A stretch of 64,000 nt of DNA from the NCBI GenBank assembly GCA_018824405.1, contig JAHJGO010000013.1, positions 62,001-126,000 of the forward strand. The letters are read 5' to 3'. This stretch comes from Gammaproteobacteria bacterium. GTDB lineage: Bacteria; Pseudomonadota; Gammaproteobacteria; Burkholderiales; Sulfuricellaceae. The translations under genes and the position numbers were made by a program. Below are positions 9,212 to 18,137 of this stretch, in pieces (position 1 is the first letter of the stretch; every line of letters starts with the position of its first letter). The notes beneath the pieces were generated by a model. It worked only from the letters and a program-made list of their open reading frames with translations. It had not been told where the DNA came from and searched no databases.

Positions 9212-10564
9212 ATGTTTGACAACCTCTCGCAGCGCCTTTCCGGCGTCATCAAAAATCTGCGCGGTCAGGCGCGCCTGACTGAAACCAATATCCAGGATGC
9301 TTTGCGTGAAGTGCGCATGGCTTTGCTGGAGGCGGATGTGGCATTACCGGTGGTGAAGGATTTCATTGCCAATGTAAAGGAACGTGCGCTTGGCCAGGAG
9401 GTTCTATCCAGCCTGACGCCGGGCCAGGCAGTGGTGCAGGTGGTTTATGAAGAACTGACTCGCCTGATGGGCGAGCACAACGCTACGCTCGATCTGGCGG
9501 CGCGTCCGCCTGCGGTGATTTTGCTGGCAGGTTTGCAGGGTGCGGGTAAAACCACCACTGCAGGCAAACTGGCGAAGTTTTTGCGCGAGCAGATGAAGAA
9601 GAAAGTATTGCTGACCAGTTGCGACGTATATCGTCCGGCAGCGATCGAGCAGTTGAAAACCCTGGCACAGCAACTGGAAACGGACTTCTTCCCTTCTCAA
9701 ATCGGGCAGCAGCCAGAGCATATCGCCCTGTCGGCAGTGGATTTTGCACGCAAACATTTTCATGATGTCGTGATTGTCGATACGGCTGGTCGCCTGGCGA
9801 TTGATGAAGCCATGATGGATGAGATCAAGCGCCTGCACTCGGCGCTCGATCCGGTCGAGACGCTGTTCGTGGTGGATGCAATGCAGGGTCAGGATGCGGT
9901 GAACACCGCCCGAGCCTTCAGCGAAGCGCTGCCTCTCACTGGCGTCATTCTGACCAAACTGGATGGCGATGCGCGGGGTGGCGCGGCGCTCTCGGTGCGG
10001 CAGGTCACCGGCAAGCCGATCAAGTTTGTCGGCGTAGGCGAGAAATCGAATGGTCTTGAGGCCTTCTATCCGGACCGCATGGCTTCCCGTGTGCTGGGCA
10101 TGGGCGACGTTCTGTCGCTGATCGAGGACGCGCAGCGCGGCGTGGATCAGGACGAGGCGCAAAAGCTGGCGAAGAAGCTTAAGTCCGGCAAGAGTTTCGA
10201 TCTCGAGGACTTCAAGCAGCAGATGCAGCAAATGAAAAAAATGGGCGGCATGGCTGCCCTGATGGACAAACTGCCCGGACAGGTGGGGCAGATGGCAGGC
10301 GACGCCCAGGTCAGCGACAAGATGGTTGCTCGTCTGGAGGGTATTATCAATTCCATGACCCCGCAGGAGAGGCGCAAGCCGGAGCTTATCAAGGCTTCGC
10401 GTAAACGGCGCATTGCTGCGGGAGCAGGGGTTCAGGTGCAGGACGTGAACCGACTGTTAAGCCAGTTCGAGCAAACCCAGAAAATGATGAAAATGTTTTC
10501 CAAGGGCGGGGGAATGGCGAAAATGATGCGCGGCATGAAGGGCGTGCTCCCCGGAATGCGATAA
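9212..10564 (+). CDS. ffh: Signal recognition particle GTPase Ffh
   Basis: Binds 4.5S RNA and signal sequences of nascent inner-membrane proteins and, with FtsY, delivers ribosomes to the translocon. At 450 residues it has the normal length and the N, G and M domains in order: a helical N domain (1-90), G motifs GLQGAGKTTTAGKLA (near 105-119), DTAGRL and TKLDGDARGG, then a methionine-rich M domain (from about 330, with MQQMKKMGGMAALMDKL). The 4.5S RNA gene is not in the window. It is divergent from ypjD and is followed by the rpsP operon. Confidence 0.98.
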   Translation: MFDNLSQRLSGVIKNLRGQARLTETNIQDALREVRMALLEADVALPVVKDFIANVKERALGQEVLSSLTPGQAVVQVVYEELTRLMGEHNATLDLAARPPAVILLAGLQGAGKTTTAGKLAKFLREQMKKKVLLTSCDVYRPAAIEQLKTLAQQLETDFFPSQIGQQPEHIALSAVDFARKHFHDVVIVDTAGRLAIDEAMMDEIKRLHSALDPVETLFVVDAMQGQDAVNTARAFSEALPLTGVILTKLDGDARGGAALSVRQVTGKPIKFVGVGEKSNGLEAFYPDRMASRVLGMGDVLSLIEDAQRGVDQDEAQKLAKKLKSGKSFDLEDFKQQMQQMKKMGGMAALMDKLPGQVGQMAGDAQVSDKMVARLEGIINSMTPQERRKPELIKASRKRRIAAGAGVQVQDVNRLLSQFEQTQKMMKMFSKGGGMAKMMRGMKGVLPGMR

Positions 10565-10569
10565 CATCC

Positions 10570-10599
10570 TTGCAATCCTGTGCTGAAATGTCGTAAAAT
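10570..10599 (+). promoter_or_regulatory. Putative sigma-70 promoter of the rpsP operon
   Basis: A TTGCAA hexamer at 10570-10575 and TAAAAT at 10594-10599 are separated by 18 bases, ahead of rpsP (start 10636). Both resemble the sigma-70 consensus. Assigned by eye only. Confidence 0.5.
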
Positions 10600-10635
10600 C
10601 GCGCTCTTTTTCAAGAATTTAAGCAGGCTGAAACT

Positions 10636-10887
10636 ATGGTTATCATTCGACTCTCCCGTGGTGGCGCCAAAAAGCGCCCATTCTACAACCTGGTAGTGGC
10701 TGATTCTCGCGAACGTCGCGACGGTCGTTTCATCGAGCGCGTGGGTTTCTACAACCCGCTGGCGCCTGAAGGCCAGGAAAGCATGCGCGTCAACTCCGAG
10801 CGCGTGGCCTATTGGCAAAGCAAGGGCGCACAGTTGAGCGACGCAGTGGCGAAGCTGGTCAAGCGCGCCGCTGTCGCAGCAGCTTAA
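10636..10887 (+). CDS. rpsP: 30S ribosomal protein S16
   Basis: Small-subunit ribosomal protein S16, 83 residues, with the family N-terminus [20 protein letters not shown] and the motif [15 protein letters not shown]. It helps fold the 5' domain of 16S rRNA. First gene of the rpsP-rimM-trmD-rplS operon; the gap to rimM is 30 bases. Confidence 0.98.
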   Translation: MVIIRLSRGGAKKRPFYNLVVADSRERRDGRFIERVGFYNPLAPEGQESMRVNSERVAYWQSKGAQLSDAVAKLVKRAAVAAA

Positions 10888-10917
10888 TAACGGTTTCTGC
10901 CGCAGCCGAAGTAACTG

Positions 10918-11427
10918 GTGTCACAACAACCCGATCACCTGGTTGTCATGGGGCACATTGGTGTCCCGTTCGGAGTGCGTGGCTGGGTCAAGATCTACGC
11001 GCATACCGAATACAGTGACAGCCTGCTCGATTACCCCACATGGTGGCTGGGCAGAAATGGCCAGTGGCGCGAGATCAAGGTGCTGGACTCCGAGGTGCAC
11101 AGCAAATCGCTGGTGGTGCATCTTGCCGGTTGCGATGACCGGGACGCGGCGGTTGCGTTGCGCGGCAGTGAAATTGCGGTGCCTCGCGATGCGCTGCCAG
11201 AGCCGGCGGAGAACGAATATTACTGGTCTGACCTGATCGGTCTGAGCGTGCTCAACACCGAGCAGCAGGTCTTGGGCAAAGTCAGCGAACTGCTGGAAAC
11301 AGGCGCCAATGATGTGCTGGTGGTGCAGGGTGAACGGGAAGTATTGATTCCCTTCGTTCCTCATGTGGTACATGAGGTGGATCTGAAGGCTGGCACAATC
11401 CGGGTGGATTGGGGCCTGGATTGGTGA
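10918..11427 (+). CDS. rimM: Ribosome maturation factor RimM
   Basis: Assists late 30S assembly by binding S19 and the 16S head domain. 169 residues: an N-terminal RimM barrel containing [17 protein letters not shown] and a C-terminal PRC-barrel ending with [13 protein letters not shown] and VDWGLDW, both typical. The start is taken as GTG at 10918. No strong Shine-Dalgarno is visible; an ATG at 10948 is the alternative. Its stop overlaps the trmD start. Confidence 0.95.
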   Translation: MSQQPDHLVVMGHIGVPFGVRGWVKIYAHTEYSDSLLDYPTWWLGRNGQWREIKVLDSEVHSKSLVVHLAGCDDRDAAVALRGSEIAVPRDALPEPAENEYYWSDLIGLSVLNTEQQVLGKVSELLETGANDVLVVQGEREVLIPFVPHVVHEVDLKAGTIRVDWGLDW

Positions 11428-12191
11428 ATCCTTACCAGTTCGACGTCGTTACCCTGTTTCCTCCGATGTTTGAAGCCGTCACTGCGAGTGGCATCACGCG
11501 GCGGGCGCAGGAACAGTCAAGCTACCAGTTGCGGCTGTGGAATCCGCGCGATTTCACCAGCAACAATTACCGCACGGTGGACGACCGCCCTTATGGCGGC
11601 GGCCCCGGCATGGTGATGCTGGCGGATCCGCTGGAACAGGCCGTCACGGCGGCTCGGCAGGCGCAAAGCGCGGCGGGTATGGATAAACCACTCGTGGTTT
11701 ATCTCTCGCCTCAGGGGCGTTTGCTTGACCATGCTCTGGTGATGGATCTGGTAAGCACGGGCGGGCTGATTTTACTCGCCGGACGTTACGAAGGGGTGGA
11801 CGAACGTCTCTTGCAGCGCCAGGTGGATGAAGAGATTTCCATCGGCGACTATGTGCTTTCCGGGGGGGAACTCCCGGCCATGGTGCTGATGGATTGCATT
11901 ATCCGGCAATTGCCGGGGGTGCTGGGCGATGCGGAATCGGCCGAGCAGGATTCGTTTGTGAATGGCCTGCTGGATTTTCCGCACTATACCCGGCCCGAAG
12001 TTTATCAGGGCGAGCGTGTCCCGGAGGTGTTGCTGTCCGGTAACCACGCCCTGATACAGAAGTGGCGGCTGAAACAGGCGCTTGGACGCACCTGGCAACG
12101 CCGCCCGGATTTGCTGGCAAAACGCCAGTTGACCAAAGAGGAGTCTCGGCTGCTGACGGAGTATCAGCAGGAACAAGACGCCGTAAAATAA
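11424..12191 (+). CDS. trmD: tRNA (guanine-N1)-methyltransferase TrmD
   Basis: SPOUT-class enzyme that methylates G37 of tRNAs reading CNN codons, preventing frameshifting. The product is 255 residues from GTG at 11424, which overlaps the rimM stop as GTGA and indicates coupled translation. Visible motifs are [13 protein letters not shown] at the start, the catalytic-region [13 protein letters not shown], the knot region [13 protein letters not shown] and [20 protein letters not shown] at 11409 would add five residues and is less likely. Confidence 0.96.
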   Translation: MNPYQFDVVTLFPPMFEAVTASGITRRAQEQSSYQLRLWNPRDFTSNNYRTVDDRPYGGGPGMVMLADPLEQAVTAARQAQSAAGMDKPLVVYLSPQGRLLDHALVMDLVSTGGLILLAGRYEGVDERLLQRQVDEEISIGDYVLSGGELPAMVLMDCIIRQLPGVLGDAESAEQDSFVNGLLDFPHYTRPEVYQGERVPEVLLSGNHALIQKWRLKQALGRTWQRRPDLLAKRQLTKEESRLLTEYQQEQDAVK

Positions 12192-12203
12192 AAGGAAGCA
12201 AAC

Positions 12204-12566
12204 ATGAATATCATCGAACAACTGGAACAGGAAGAAATCGCCCGCCTGGGTAAAACCATTCCTGCTTTTGCCCCCGGCGACACCATCGTCGTTCAGGTCA
12301 AAGTGAAGGAAGGCACACGCGAGCGTCTGCAGGCTTACGAAGGCGTGGTCATCGGCAAGCGTAACCGTGGCCTGAATTCTTCCTTCATCGTGCGCAAGAT
12401 CTCTTCCGGTGAAGGCGTGGAGCGTACTTTCCAGACTTATTCCCCACTGGTGGCTAGCATCGAAGTGAAGCGCCGCGGTGATGTGCGTCGCGCCAAGCTG
12501 TACTACCTGCGCGACCGCTCCGGCAAGTCTGCTCGTATCAAGGAAAAGCTGCCTAACCGCAAGTAA
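12204..12566 (+). CDS. rplS: 50S ribosomal protein L19
   Basis: Large-subunit protein at the 30S-50S interface, 120 residues, with typical stretches [18 protein letters not shown] and [16 protein letters not shown]. Last gene of the operon. An AAGGAAG Shine-Dalgarno precedes the ATG. Confidence 0.98.
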   Translation: MNIIEQLEQEEIARLGKTIPAFAPGDTIVVQVKVKEGTRERLQAYEGVVIGKRNRGLNSSFIVRKISSGEGVERTFQTYSPLVASIEVKRRGDVRRAKLYYLRDRSGKSARIKEKLPNRK

Positions 12567-12600
12567 GCGGCAGCAGCTTTCCCCCCCGCTGGTTTTCCTC

Positions 12601-12625
12601 CTGCCCGGCCTGCTCCGGGCGGCAG
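12601..12625 (+). terminator. Terminator-like hairpin after rplS
   Basis: GCCCGG (12603-12608) and CCGGGC (12615-12620) form a six-pair GC stem with a six-base loop, 37 bases after the rplS stop. There is no clear T run, so intrinsic termination is uncertain. Confidence 0.35.
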
Positions 12626-12730
12626 GGAAGCCGCACAATTTATCCGGATACATTAGAATGGCGCGATGCGCTATTTTTTTCGCCCTTCTTTTTCAACGCT
12701 ATCCTTTTCTGATTTGCTCCGCGGCCCTGT

Positions 12731-12869
12731 CATTGCGAGCGCAATGGCATTCAATCAACGCGCCCTTAACGTGAAACTTGTGCTGCGAGGCAACATCACT
12801 CTCACCCCACAATCCCCCTTTAGCCCCCCCTTGTCAGGGAGGAGCGGATTGGCTCCTCCCCTGACAAGG
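12731..12869. repeat. Intergenic region with palindromic repeats between rplS and ogt
   Basis: The 392-base gap between rplS and the ogt gene has no convincing gene. It holds a perfect palindrome core CATTGCG-AG-CGCAATG (12731-12746), matching the start of the longer repeat at 23111-23241. It also holds a large hairpin with a left arm at 12829-12845 and a right arm at 12852-12869 (arms of 17 and 18 bases, one extra C, loop GGATTG). The flanks are runs of C and G. It looks like a small repeat of the REP/MITE kind; an open frame across it is attributed to chance. Confidence 0.6.
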
Positions 12870-12958
12870 CGTGGTTGGGAGGGGTTGGAGAGCCTGGCGG
12901 GAAGAGGTCATGGTGAGGAGGGTTTTGTCATGACAGCCTGGATGCAGGAGCCGCAGCC

Positions 12959-13438
12959 TTGAAAATGTACCATGCACGGCTGGCCATGCCTTTCGGCGTG
13001 CTGGGTATCCTGACCGAGAGCGAGTGTCTTACGGGAATCGATTTCCTGCCTGACGAAACCTTGCCCTTGCCGGCGCAAACACCTCTGGCGCAGGAGATTT
13101 GCGCCCAGTTGCAGGCCTATCTCGCCGAGCCGAATTTCCGCTTCGACCTCCCGCTTCTGCCCCAAGGTACGCCTTATCAGCACAGGGTCTGGCAGGCGCT
13201 GCTGGAAATCCCATCTGGCAGGACTGAAAGTTATGGTGCCTTGGCGAAGCATCTCGGCTCCGCCGCGCGTGCAGTGGGCCAGGCCTGCGGCGCCAATCCC
13301 ATTCCAGTGATTATTCCCTGCCACCGCGTACTGGCCAAAGCGGGTCTGGGCGGCTTCATGAATCACACGACTGGCAGTCCGCTACAGGTCAAGCGCTGGT
13401 TGCTGGAGCATGAGCATGCCCTCAGACCTGCTGGATGA
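12959..13438 (+). CDS. ogt: Methylated-DNA--[protein]-cysteine S-methyltransferase (Ogt-type)
   Basis: Suicide DNA repair protein that transfers methyl groups from O6-methylguanine or O4-methylthymine to its own cysteine. 159 residues with the active-site motif PCHRV (Cys121 from the TTG start), the recognition helix GALAKHLGSAARAVG and the downstream GLGGF. TTG at 12959 is preferred because AGGAG lies eight bases upstream; ATG at 12965 is the alternative and removes two residues. It overlaps xerD by 29 bases, so the two are likely co-transcribed. Confidence 0.93.
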   Translation: MKMYHARLAMPFGVLGILTESECLTGIDFLPDETLPLPAQTPLAQEICAQLQAYLAEPNFRFDLPLLPQGTPYQHRVWQALLEIPSGRTESYGALAKHLGSAARAVGQACGANPIPVIIPCHRVLAKAGLGGFMNHTTGSPLQVKRWLLEHEHALRPAG

Positions 13439-14306
13439 ATTTTGTGACGCGCTGTGGCTCGAAGAGGGCCTGGCGCGCAACACGCTGGAAAGCTACCGGC
13501 GCGATCTGGATCAGTTTGCCGCGTGGCTTGGACGTGAACGACATCTGAACCTGCTCGATGCGGGACAGGCTGATTTGCTGGCCTACCTTTCGCAGCGCTT
13601 CTCTGCACACGTCAAGGCGGCGACAAGCAGTCGCCTGCTCTCCAGTCTGCGGCGCTTTTACCGCTATCAGTTGCGCCAGGGAAAAATCCAGAAGGATCCC
13701 ACGCTGCAGATTGAAATGCCAAAACTGCCCCGAATCCTGCCAAAATCACTGAGCGAAGCGGATGTGGAAGCGCTGCTGAATGCACCCTGTGTCGGCGAAT
13801 CGCTCGGACTGCGCGACCGCGCCATGCTGGAAATTCTCTATGCTACCGGGCTGCGTGTATCCGAACTGGTGACCTTGCCGTTACAGGGGCTTAGTTTGGA
13901 GATGGGCGTGGTGCGGGTAATGGGGAAGGGTTCCAAGGAGCGTCTGGTGCCATTGGGTGCAGAAGCGGTGGACTGGCTGCAACGCTATCTGGCTGAGGCT
14001 CGGCCTGATTTGTTGGCCGGGAAACCCAGCTCTGCGGTGTTCGTCACCCAGCGCGGTGGCGCCATGACACGCCAGGCATTCTGGTATCTCATCAAACGCT
14101 ATGCTGCCCAGGCAGGCTTGGCCAGCGCACTCTCGCCGCATACTCTGCGCCATGCTTTCGCAACCCATTTGCTCAACCACGGCGCCGATTTGAGAGTGGT
14201 GCAGATGCTGCTAGGGCACTCGGATATTTCCACGACCCAGATTTATACCCATGTTGCGCGGGAGCGGTTGAAGCAGCTGCATGCCGTACACCATCCGCGC
14301 GGGTAA
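13410..14306 (+). CDS. xerD: Site-specific tyrosine recombinase XerD
   Basis: Works with XerC at dif to resolve chromosome dimers. 298 residues: a SAM-like core-binding N-terminal domain (about 1-105), then the catalytic domain with R149 (ATGLRVSEL), K173 (MGKGSKER), H244 and R247 (HTLRH), H270 ([10 protein letters not shown]) and the nucleophile Y279 (IYTHV). All catalytic residues are present. The last ~235 bp recur in diverged form at 15198-15414 on the far side of the decayed mntA-hepT pair. Confidence 0.96.
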   Translation: MSMPSDLLDEFCDALWLEEGLARNTLESYRRDLDQFAAWLGRERHLNLLDAGQADLLAYLSQRFSAHVKAATSSRLLSSLRRFYRYQLRQGKIQKDPTLQIEMPKLPRILPKSLSEADVEALLNAPCVGESLGLRDRAMLEILYATGLRVSELVTLPLQGLSLEMGVVRVMGKGSKERLVPLGAEAVDWLQRYLAEARPDLLAGKPSSAVFVTQRGGAMTRQAFWYLIKRYAAQAGLASALSPHTLRHAFATHLLNHGADLRVVQMLLGHSDISTTQIYTHVARERLKQLHAVHHPRG

Positions 14307-14376
14307 TGCCAAAATGCTGGCATTCAAAACCTCAAATCAGGCACCCTCCGGAGCTCCTGGTTACCATGGCAAATAA

Positions 14377-14769
14377 ATGACTCCCATCGAGACCTCGATT
14401 CAGGCCGCTCTGGCGCGGCATCCAGAGATCCGTCTTGCCATTCTTTTCGGCTCTTTGGCTACAGGCGAGGCGCGCCCTGACAGCGATGTTGACTTGGCGT
14501 TGATGCGGAGCGGCAGTTTGATGGGGCGTCAAAAATGTTGTTGATGGCAGAAATCGCAGAATGTACCGGCCACCCCGTTGATCTTGTCGACCCCAGGATC
14601 ACAGGCGAGCCTCTGCTCGGCCAAATTCTCAAGTACGGGAAGCGGATTCTGGGAAAAGACAGTGCCTATGCCGAACTTATCAAGCGACACGTGTTTGATG
14701 AGGCGGCATTTTATGCCTTGCTATCGTGGAATTCTCAGGGAAAGGCGGAATGCATGGATAGGGAAGTGA
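14377..14769 (+). pseudogene. mntA: MntA-type nucleotidyltransferase antitoxin, frameshifted
   Basis: MntA antitoxins AMPylate the HepT toxin. Translation from ATG 14377 gives FGSLATG...SDVDLAL, fitting the GSX10DXD motif, but the frame ends in TGA shortly after 14530. One extra A in the five-A run near 14526-14531 would restore the frame into MAEIAECTGHPVDLVD. A second shift near the TTTT at 14709-14712 is needed to reach the expected end (ILRERRNAWIGK, stop at 14769). Both sites are short homopolymers, so sequencing error must be considered, but the partner gene is also broken. It overlaps hepT by 16 bases. Confidence 0.8.
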
Positions 14770-15296
14770 TTGAGCAGAAGCTGGGGTCTCTTCGTCGTTG
14801 TCTCCAGCGAACCCAGCAATAATGCCCTGCATCTGCCGAAGTGCTGGCCGGGGATTTTGACCTACAAGACATTGTGGCTCTCAGTCTGACACGAGCCATC
14901 CAGCTTTGCGTGGATATCGGTGCGTATCTTATCGCCGGAACGGATGCCTTGCCCCCTGTCACCATGGAACAAACCTTTGATGTACTCGCCGAGCTTGGCT
15001 ACTTTCACCCCGAACTGGTTCTCCACATGAAGAATGCGGTGGGTTTTCGCAATGTCTCTGTTCACAATTATGAAGCAATCAACTGGCAAATCGTTTATGC
15101 CATCGCAACCCGCCACCTAAGTGATTTCAGGGATTTCGCACAGGAAGTCGTCCATAACCGGATTCTGAATATCGAGCCCATGAGGTGGCCTGCAGCCGGC
15201 ATTCTGGTATCAAGCGCTATGCTGCACAGGCGGGTTTGGCCAGCACGCTCCCATGCGCCATGCCTTTGCTACCCTCCTGCTCAACCACGGAGCTGA
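14754..15296 (+). pseudogene. hepT: HepT-type toxin (HEPN ribonuclease), interrupted by a stop codon
   Basis: HepT toxins are HEPN-fold RNases with an RX4HXY motif, neutralised by MntA. The frame starts at ATG 14754 (MDREVIEQKL) and meets TAA at 14820-14822, then continues in the same frame with CPASAEVLAGDFDLQDIVAL and the intact motif RNVSVHNY. The stop probably replaced a lysine AAA. After DFRDFAQEVV, where family members normally end, the frame runs on into the xerD fragment until 15296, so the native stop also seems lost. A GTG at 14841 could start an N-terminally truncated protein. Confidence 0.8.
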
Positions 15297-15414
15297 CCTG
15301 AGAGTGGTGCAGATGCTGCTGGGGCATTCGGATATTTCCACGACCCAGATTTACACCCATATGGCGCGGGAGCGCTTGAAGCAGCTGCATGCCGAACATC
15401 ATCCGCGCGGGTGA
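15198..15414 (+). pseudogene. Duplicated 3' fragment of xerD
   Basis: Starting at GGCATTCTGGTATC, this segment repeats the end of xerD (about 14073-14306). The last ~145 bp match at roughly nine bases in ten by eye, including [17 protein letters not shown] and the HHPRG tail plus stop. The earlier part has two small deletions relative to xerD that break the frame. No promoter or 5' half is present. Together with complete xerD it forms a direct repeat around the mntA-hepT remnant. Confidence 0.88.
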
Positions 15415-15552
15415 AGGGCCGCGGTTTGCCGGTCAGAAAATGGAAGAGTCGCCGCGATTGTGCTTGTCGAGACTGATCATTCCCACTTTTATGGAAGCCT
15501 TCTACAACCGGAAATGGTTACCTCGACCCTTTGTTACAATTGGCCCCAGGTG

Positions 15553-17412
15553 TTACTGCTCAATGGGGCGCATATATGCTGATGTTGCACCAGGAAGCAC
15601 TCGCAAGCGCCAGCCCCGCTTGTGCTCAAGTGGCACTTTCTCTGATAGATTCAGCCTTTCATTTGGATCCGCGCTGAGATTAAAAACCTTTTCTTTACCG
15701 GTTTTTGTGTTAATCCAGTATTTAAAAAGTGATTTTCTATCTTGATAGTCAATCAGGCCAACATCCCAGCCTTGTTGGAAATAAGACAAATCCCGAATCC
15801 CTGTTTCTTGTAATGGGGAGCCCGCCCAGGTTTTTGGACGGGGTATGTCAAGTTCAGCCAGTATGGTGGGCGCGATGTCAACTTGGGAATTGGTTGGTTT
15901 CTGGTTGATGTGTTTAAGTGGCTTGTGGCCAAATGGAATCATGATGAAGGGGATACGCAGAAGTTCCTCTTGCACACTATTCGCGTGCATGTAAAGCCCA
16001 TGTTCGCCCAGTGCCTCGCCATGATCTGCCGTAATCACGACGATGGTGTTTTGCATATAACCCTTTTGTACAAGCTTGTTAAGAACATCGTTAATCACGG
16101 CATCGGCATTATAAACTCCGTTGTCATAGAAATTAATGGCCTTCTGGTCAAGTTCTTTATTGGACTTGTGAGCGCGATTCTCAGGTCGAAGATAATTCGC
16201 GGCGGGGGTGTATTGAATTCTACTTTCCTGGTTTTTACGCAGGATATGGGAAGACATCAGGTGAAACTGGATCATCACAGGCGTGCCATTCCATGTTGGG
16301 AACTTGTCCAGGTAGTCAAGCACGAGTTGATCGTCATTCATGTAGTAATTGCGTGCAGATGCGCCATCGTAATAGCTGTCCACCTTGCCGTAAATTTTCC
16401 TTAATCCATAGAAATTCGTATGGTCGCCACTCAGGATCATGTGAACGGCATAGCCATGAATTTTCAGTACTTCCTGCAAAGTGATGGGTCGGTAGGAAAA
16501 TTGATGAACAAATTTCGAACTGGCGAGGCTCAGCAATCCGCATGCAGAGTCACCGCAAGTTGAGTGCAAGGAAACGGACTTGCTCATGGGAACTCGTTTG
16601 CTTAGATTGGGAGTCGTGTCGCGGTCATACCCCAACATCCCCATATGATCCGGACGCAGTGCGTCAACCACGATCAGAATCACATTTTTGCGATCAGCCT
16701 GCAGGTTGGGGGAGTAGGCTGTGCGAGTTTCATCTTCTAGTTGATCCTGCCTTGCAGCGCCAAGTTTGTCGATGGAGTTTCCCATTAAGCTCCAGGCTGA
16801 CTGCGTGGGGAAAAGTGTCAGGCTTACCGGTTCCCCCTCCGTGACCCACGGATGTATCGTGAAATTATTAACTTGGACAAAGCACAACAGACACCCGGAA
16901 AATACAAGAACCCCCTGAAACTTTCTAGACGTGATCGACGAGAAACGCGGCGTCCAGTCAAACTTCCCGAGATAAAACCAGGTGGCTGCAAGCAAGGACA
17001 TGTAGGCCAGAGCGATGCCTGATGCCGCTATGAAAAGAGGAATTTCGAGCGCATCAAGAAGTTGCGGAATCTGTGAGGAATAGCTCGTGATCAAATCCCA
17101 TGAAATCACCCGTCCCCATGACTGAATGCCAATTAACACTAGACAATAGTAAACAATCATGATGGCCAGCATGGCCGAGGTCAGCAGTGATGATGCCAGC
17201 TGCGCCCAGGCCTGCGCCGGAATCATCCAGAACATTGCCAGTCTGAGCGTAACCAGAGTCAGGAACGCCAAACCTACAAGATAGAAATGCGGCAACACGC
17301 CAACGCTTGGCGCAGAGAACAGGGTGACGTAGGCAAACAGAAAAGCTGCGGGCAGCGCAAACCAGGCGGCGATGTCTAGACCGATACGGGGAAAAATGTA
17401 CCTGGTATGCAT
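15553..17412 (-). CDS. Membrane-anchored sulfatase/phosphoethanolamine-transferase-like enzyme
   Basis: 619 residues: about five membrane helices in the first 180 residues, then a periplasmic alkaline-phosphatase-superfamily domain (Pfam Sulfatase type) with NVILIVVDALRPDH (metal-ligand Asp250), a nucleophile region STCGDSACGLL (284-294) and the metal-ligand motif DHGEALGEHG (463-472). The layout matches EptA/LTA-synthase-like enzymes that move phospho-substituents onto lipids, glycans or pilins. No CxPSR sulfatase signature is visible, so a phosphotransferase role is favoured by inference. It starts three bases after the methyltransferase stop, so the two are likely co-transcribed. Confidence 0.82.
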   Translation of the reverse strand: MHTRYIFPRIGLDIAAWFALPAAFLFAYVTLFSAPSVGVLPHFYLVGLAFLTLVTLRLAMFWMIPAQAWAQLASSLLTSAMLAIMIVYYCLVLIGIQSWGRVISWDLITSYSSQIPQLLDALEIPLFIAASGIALAYMSLLAATWFYLGKFDWTPRFSSITSRKFQGVLVFSGCLLCFVQVNNFTIHPWVTEGEPVSLTLFPTQSAWSLMGNSIDKLGAARQDQLEDETRTAYSPNLQADRKNVILIVVDALRPDHMGMLGYDRDTTPNLSKRVPMSKSVSLHSTCGDSACGLLSLASSKFVHQFSYRPITLQEVLKIHGYAVHMILSGDHTNFYGLRKIYGKVDSYYDGASARNYYMNDDQLVLDYLDKFPTWNGTPVMIQFHLMSSHILRKNQESRIQYTPAANYLRPENRAHKSNKELDQKAINFYDNGVYNADAVINDVLNKLVQKGYMQNTIVVITADHGEALGEHGLYMHANSVQEELLRIPFIMIPFGHKPLKHINQKPTNSQVDIAPTILAELDIPRPKTWAGSPLQETGIRDLSYFQQGWDVGLIDYQDRKSLFKYWINTKTGKEKVFNLSADPNERLNLSEKVPLEHKRGWRLRVLPGATSAYMRPIEQ

Positions 17413-17415
17413 GTT

Positions 17416-18036
17416 TTAGGTATTACGAATAACAACCAGTTTGGATAATCCGAGGAAATTGACTTTTCTTACCGAGAGAACTTCCCAGTCATGCTTGAGA
17501 ATTTGTTCGGAAAAGCAGAAATCCGAGCGAAATCCGATTCTGTTTGCCATTGATCTCACCGTGCGCTCTAGAAGCCACCAGAAGCGGCTGCCACTGAAAT
17601 GGTTGAGAATCAATATGGTCCCGTCTTTCCGGCATACTCGCCGAATCTCGGACACAAGCCGCTCCGGATTGGGTGTCACGGAAAGGACGTAAGGAATGGT
17701 GATGCATTCAAAGTAATCATCGGGGAAATCCAGTGCCTCGGCATCCATGGCTTCTAGGCGGATTTCGCGCTCGATAAGCAGAGCCGCGCGTTGCCGGGCT
17801 ATTTCAAGCATTTCCTGGGAAATGTCAATGCCAACAATGCTTGATGAGGCCGGGTAACGTTCCAGTGTCAAACCGGTGCCAACTCCCACCTCCAGCACCG
17901 AGGCGGGCATTACGGAGTTGACGGTTTCAGTAAGCGCGCGTCTGCCCGGCTCGAGTACGGCTCCAAAGAGAAGGTCATAAAGCGGCGCATAAAAGCGATA
18001 GGTACGGATAACGTTGTCTTGGGAGATCGGTTTCAT
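17416..18036 (-). CDS. Class I SAM-dependent methyltransferase, PmtA-like
   Basis: 206 residues from ATG 18036; a longer frame runs upstream into pilA and is rejected because the family begins near this methionine. It has the SAM-binding motif LEVGVGTG (48-55), the acidic residue D71 in GIDIS, and YAPLYDLLFGAVLEPGRR near the N-terminus. That last stretch resembles Rhodobacter-type phosphatidylethanolamine N-methyltransferases (PmtA). The substrate could be a phospholipid, but this is inference. It sits between pilA and the sulfatase-like gene, behind a terminator. Confidence 0.8.
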   Translation of the reverse strand: MKPISQDNVIRTYRFYAPLYDLLFGAVLEPGRRALTETVNSVMPASVLEVGVGTGLTLERYPASSSIVGIDISQEMLEIARQRAALLIEREIRLEAMDAEALDFPDDYFECITIPYVLSVTPNPERLVSEIRRVCRKDGTILILNHFSGSRFWWLLERTVRSMANRIGFRSDFCFSEQILKHDWEVLSVRKVNFLGLSKLVVIRNT

Positions 18037-18061
18037 TTGTTGTGCCGGGAAGAAAACAGAA

Positions 18062-18087
18062 AAAACCCCGGTCAGAGCCGGGGTTTT
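18062..18087 (-). terminator. Intrinsic terminator of pilA
   Basis: AAAACCCCGG and CCGGGGTTTT form a ten-pair stem around TCAGAG, 51 bases beyond the pilA stop. On the minus strand it is followed by a T-rich run. It should separate highly expressed pilA from the methyltransferase gene, allowing some read-through. Confidence 0.88.
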
Positions 18088-18137
18088 GAAGGGGATATCG
18101 ATGTGCTGTAAACACACCGATTGCCTAATATGCCTAA

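Noticed and set aside
12666-12962. A 98-codon open frame between rplS and ogt
   Set aside because: It runs through palindromic repeats and C/G runs, and its translation has no recognisable features; the stretch is better explained as intergenic repeat.
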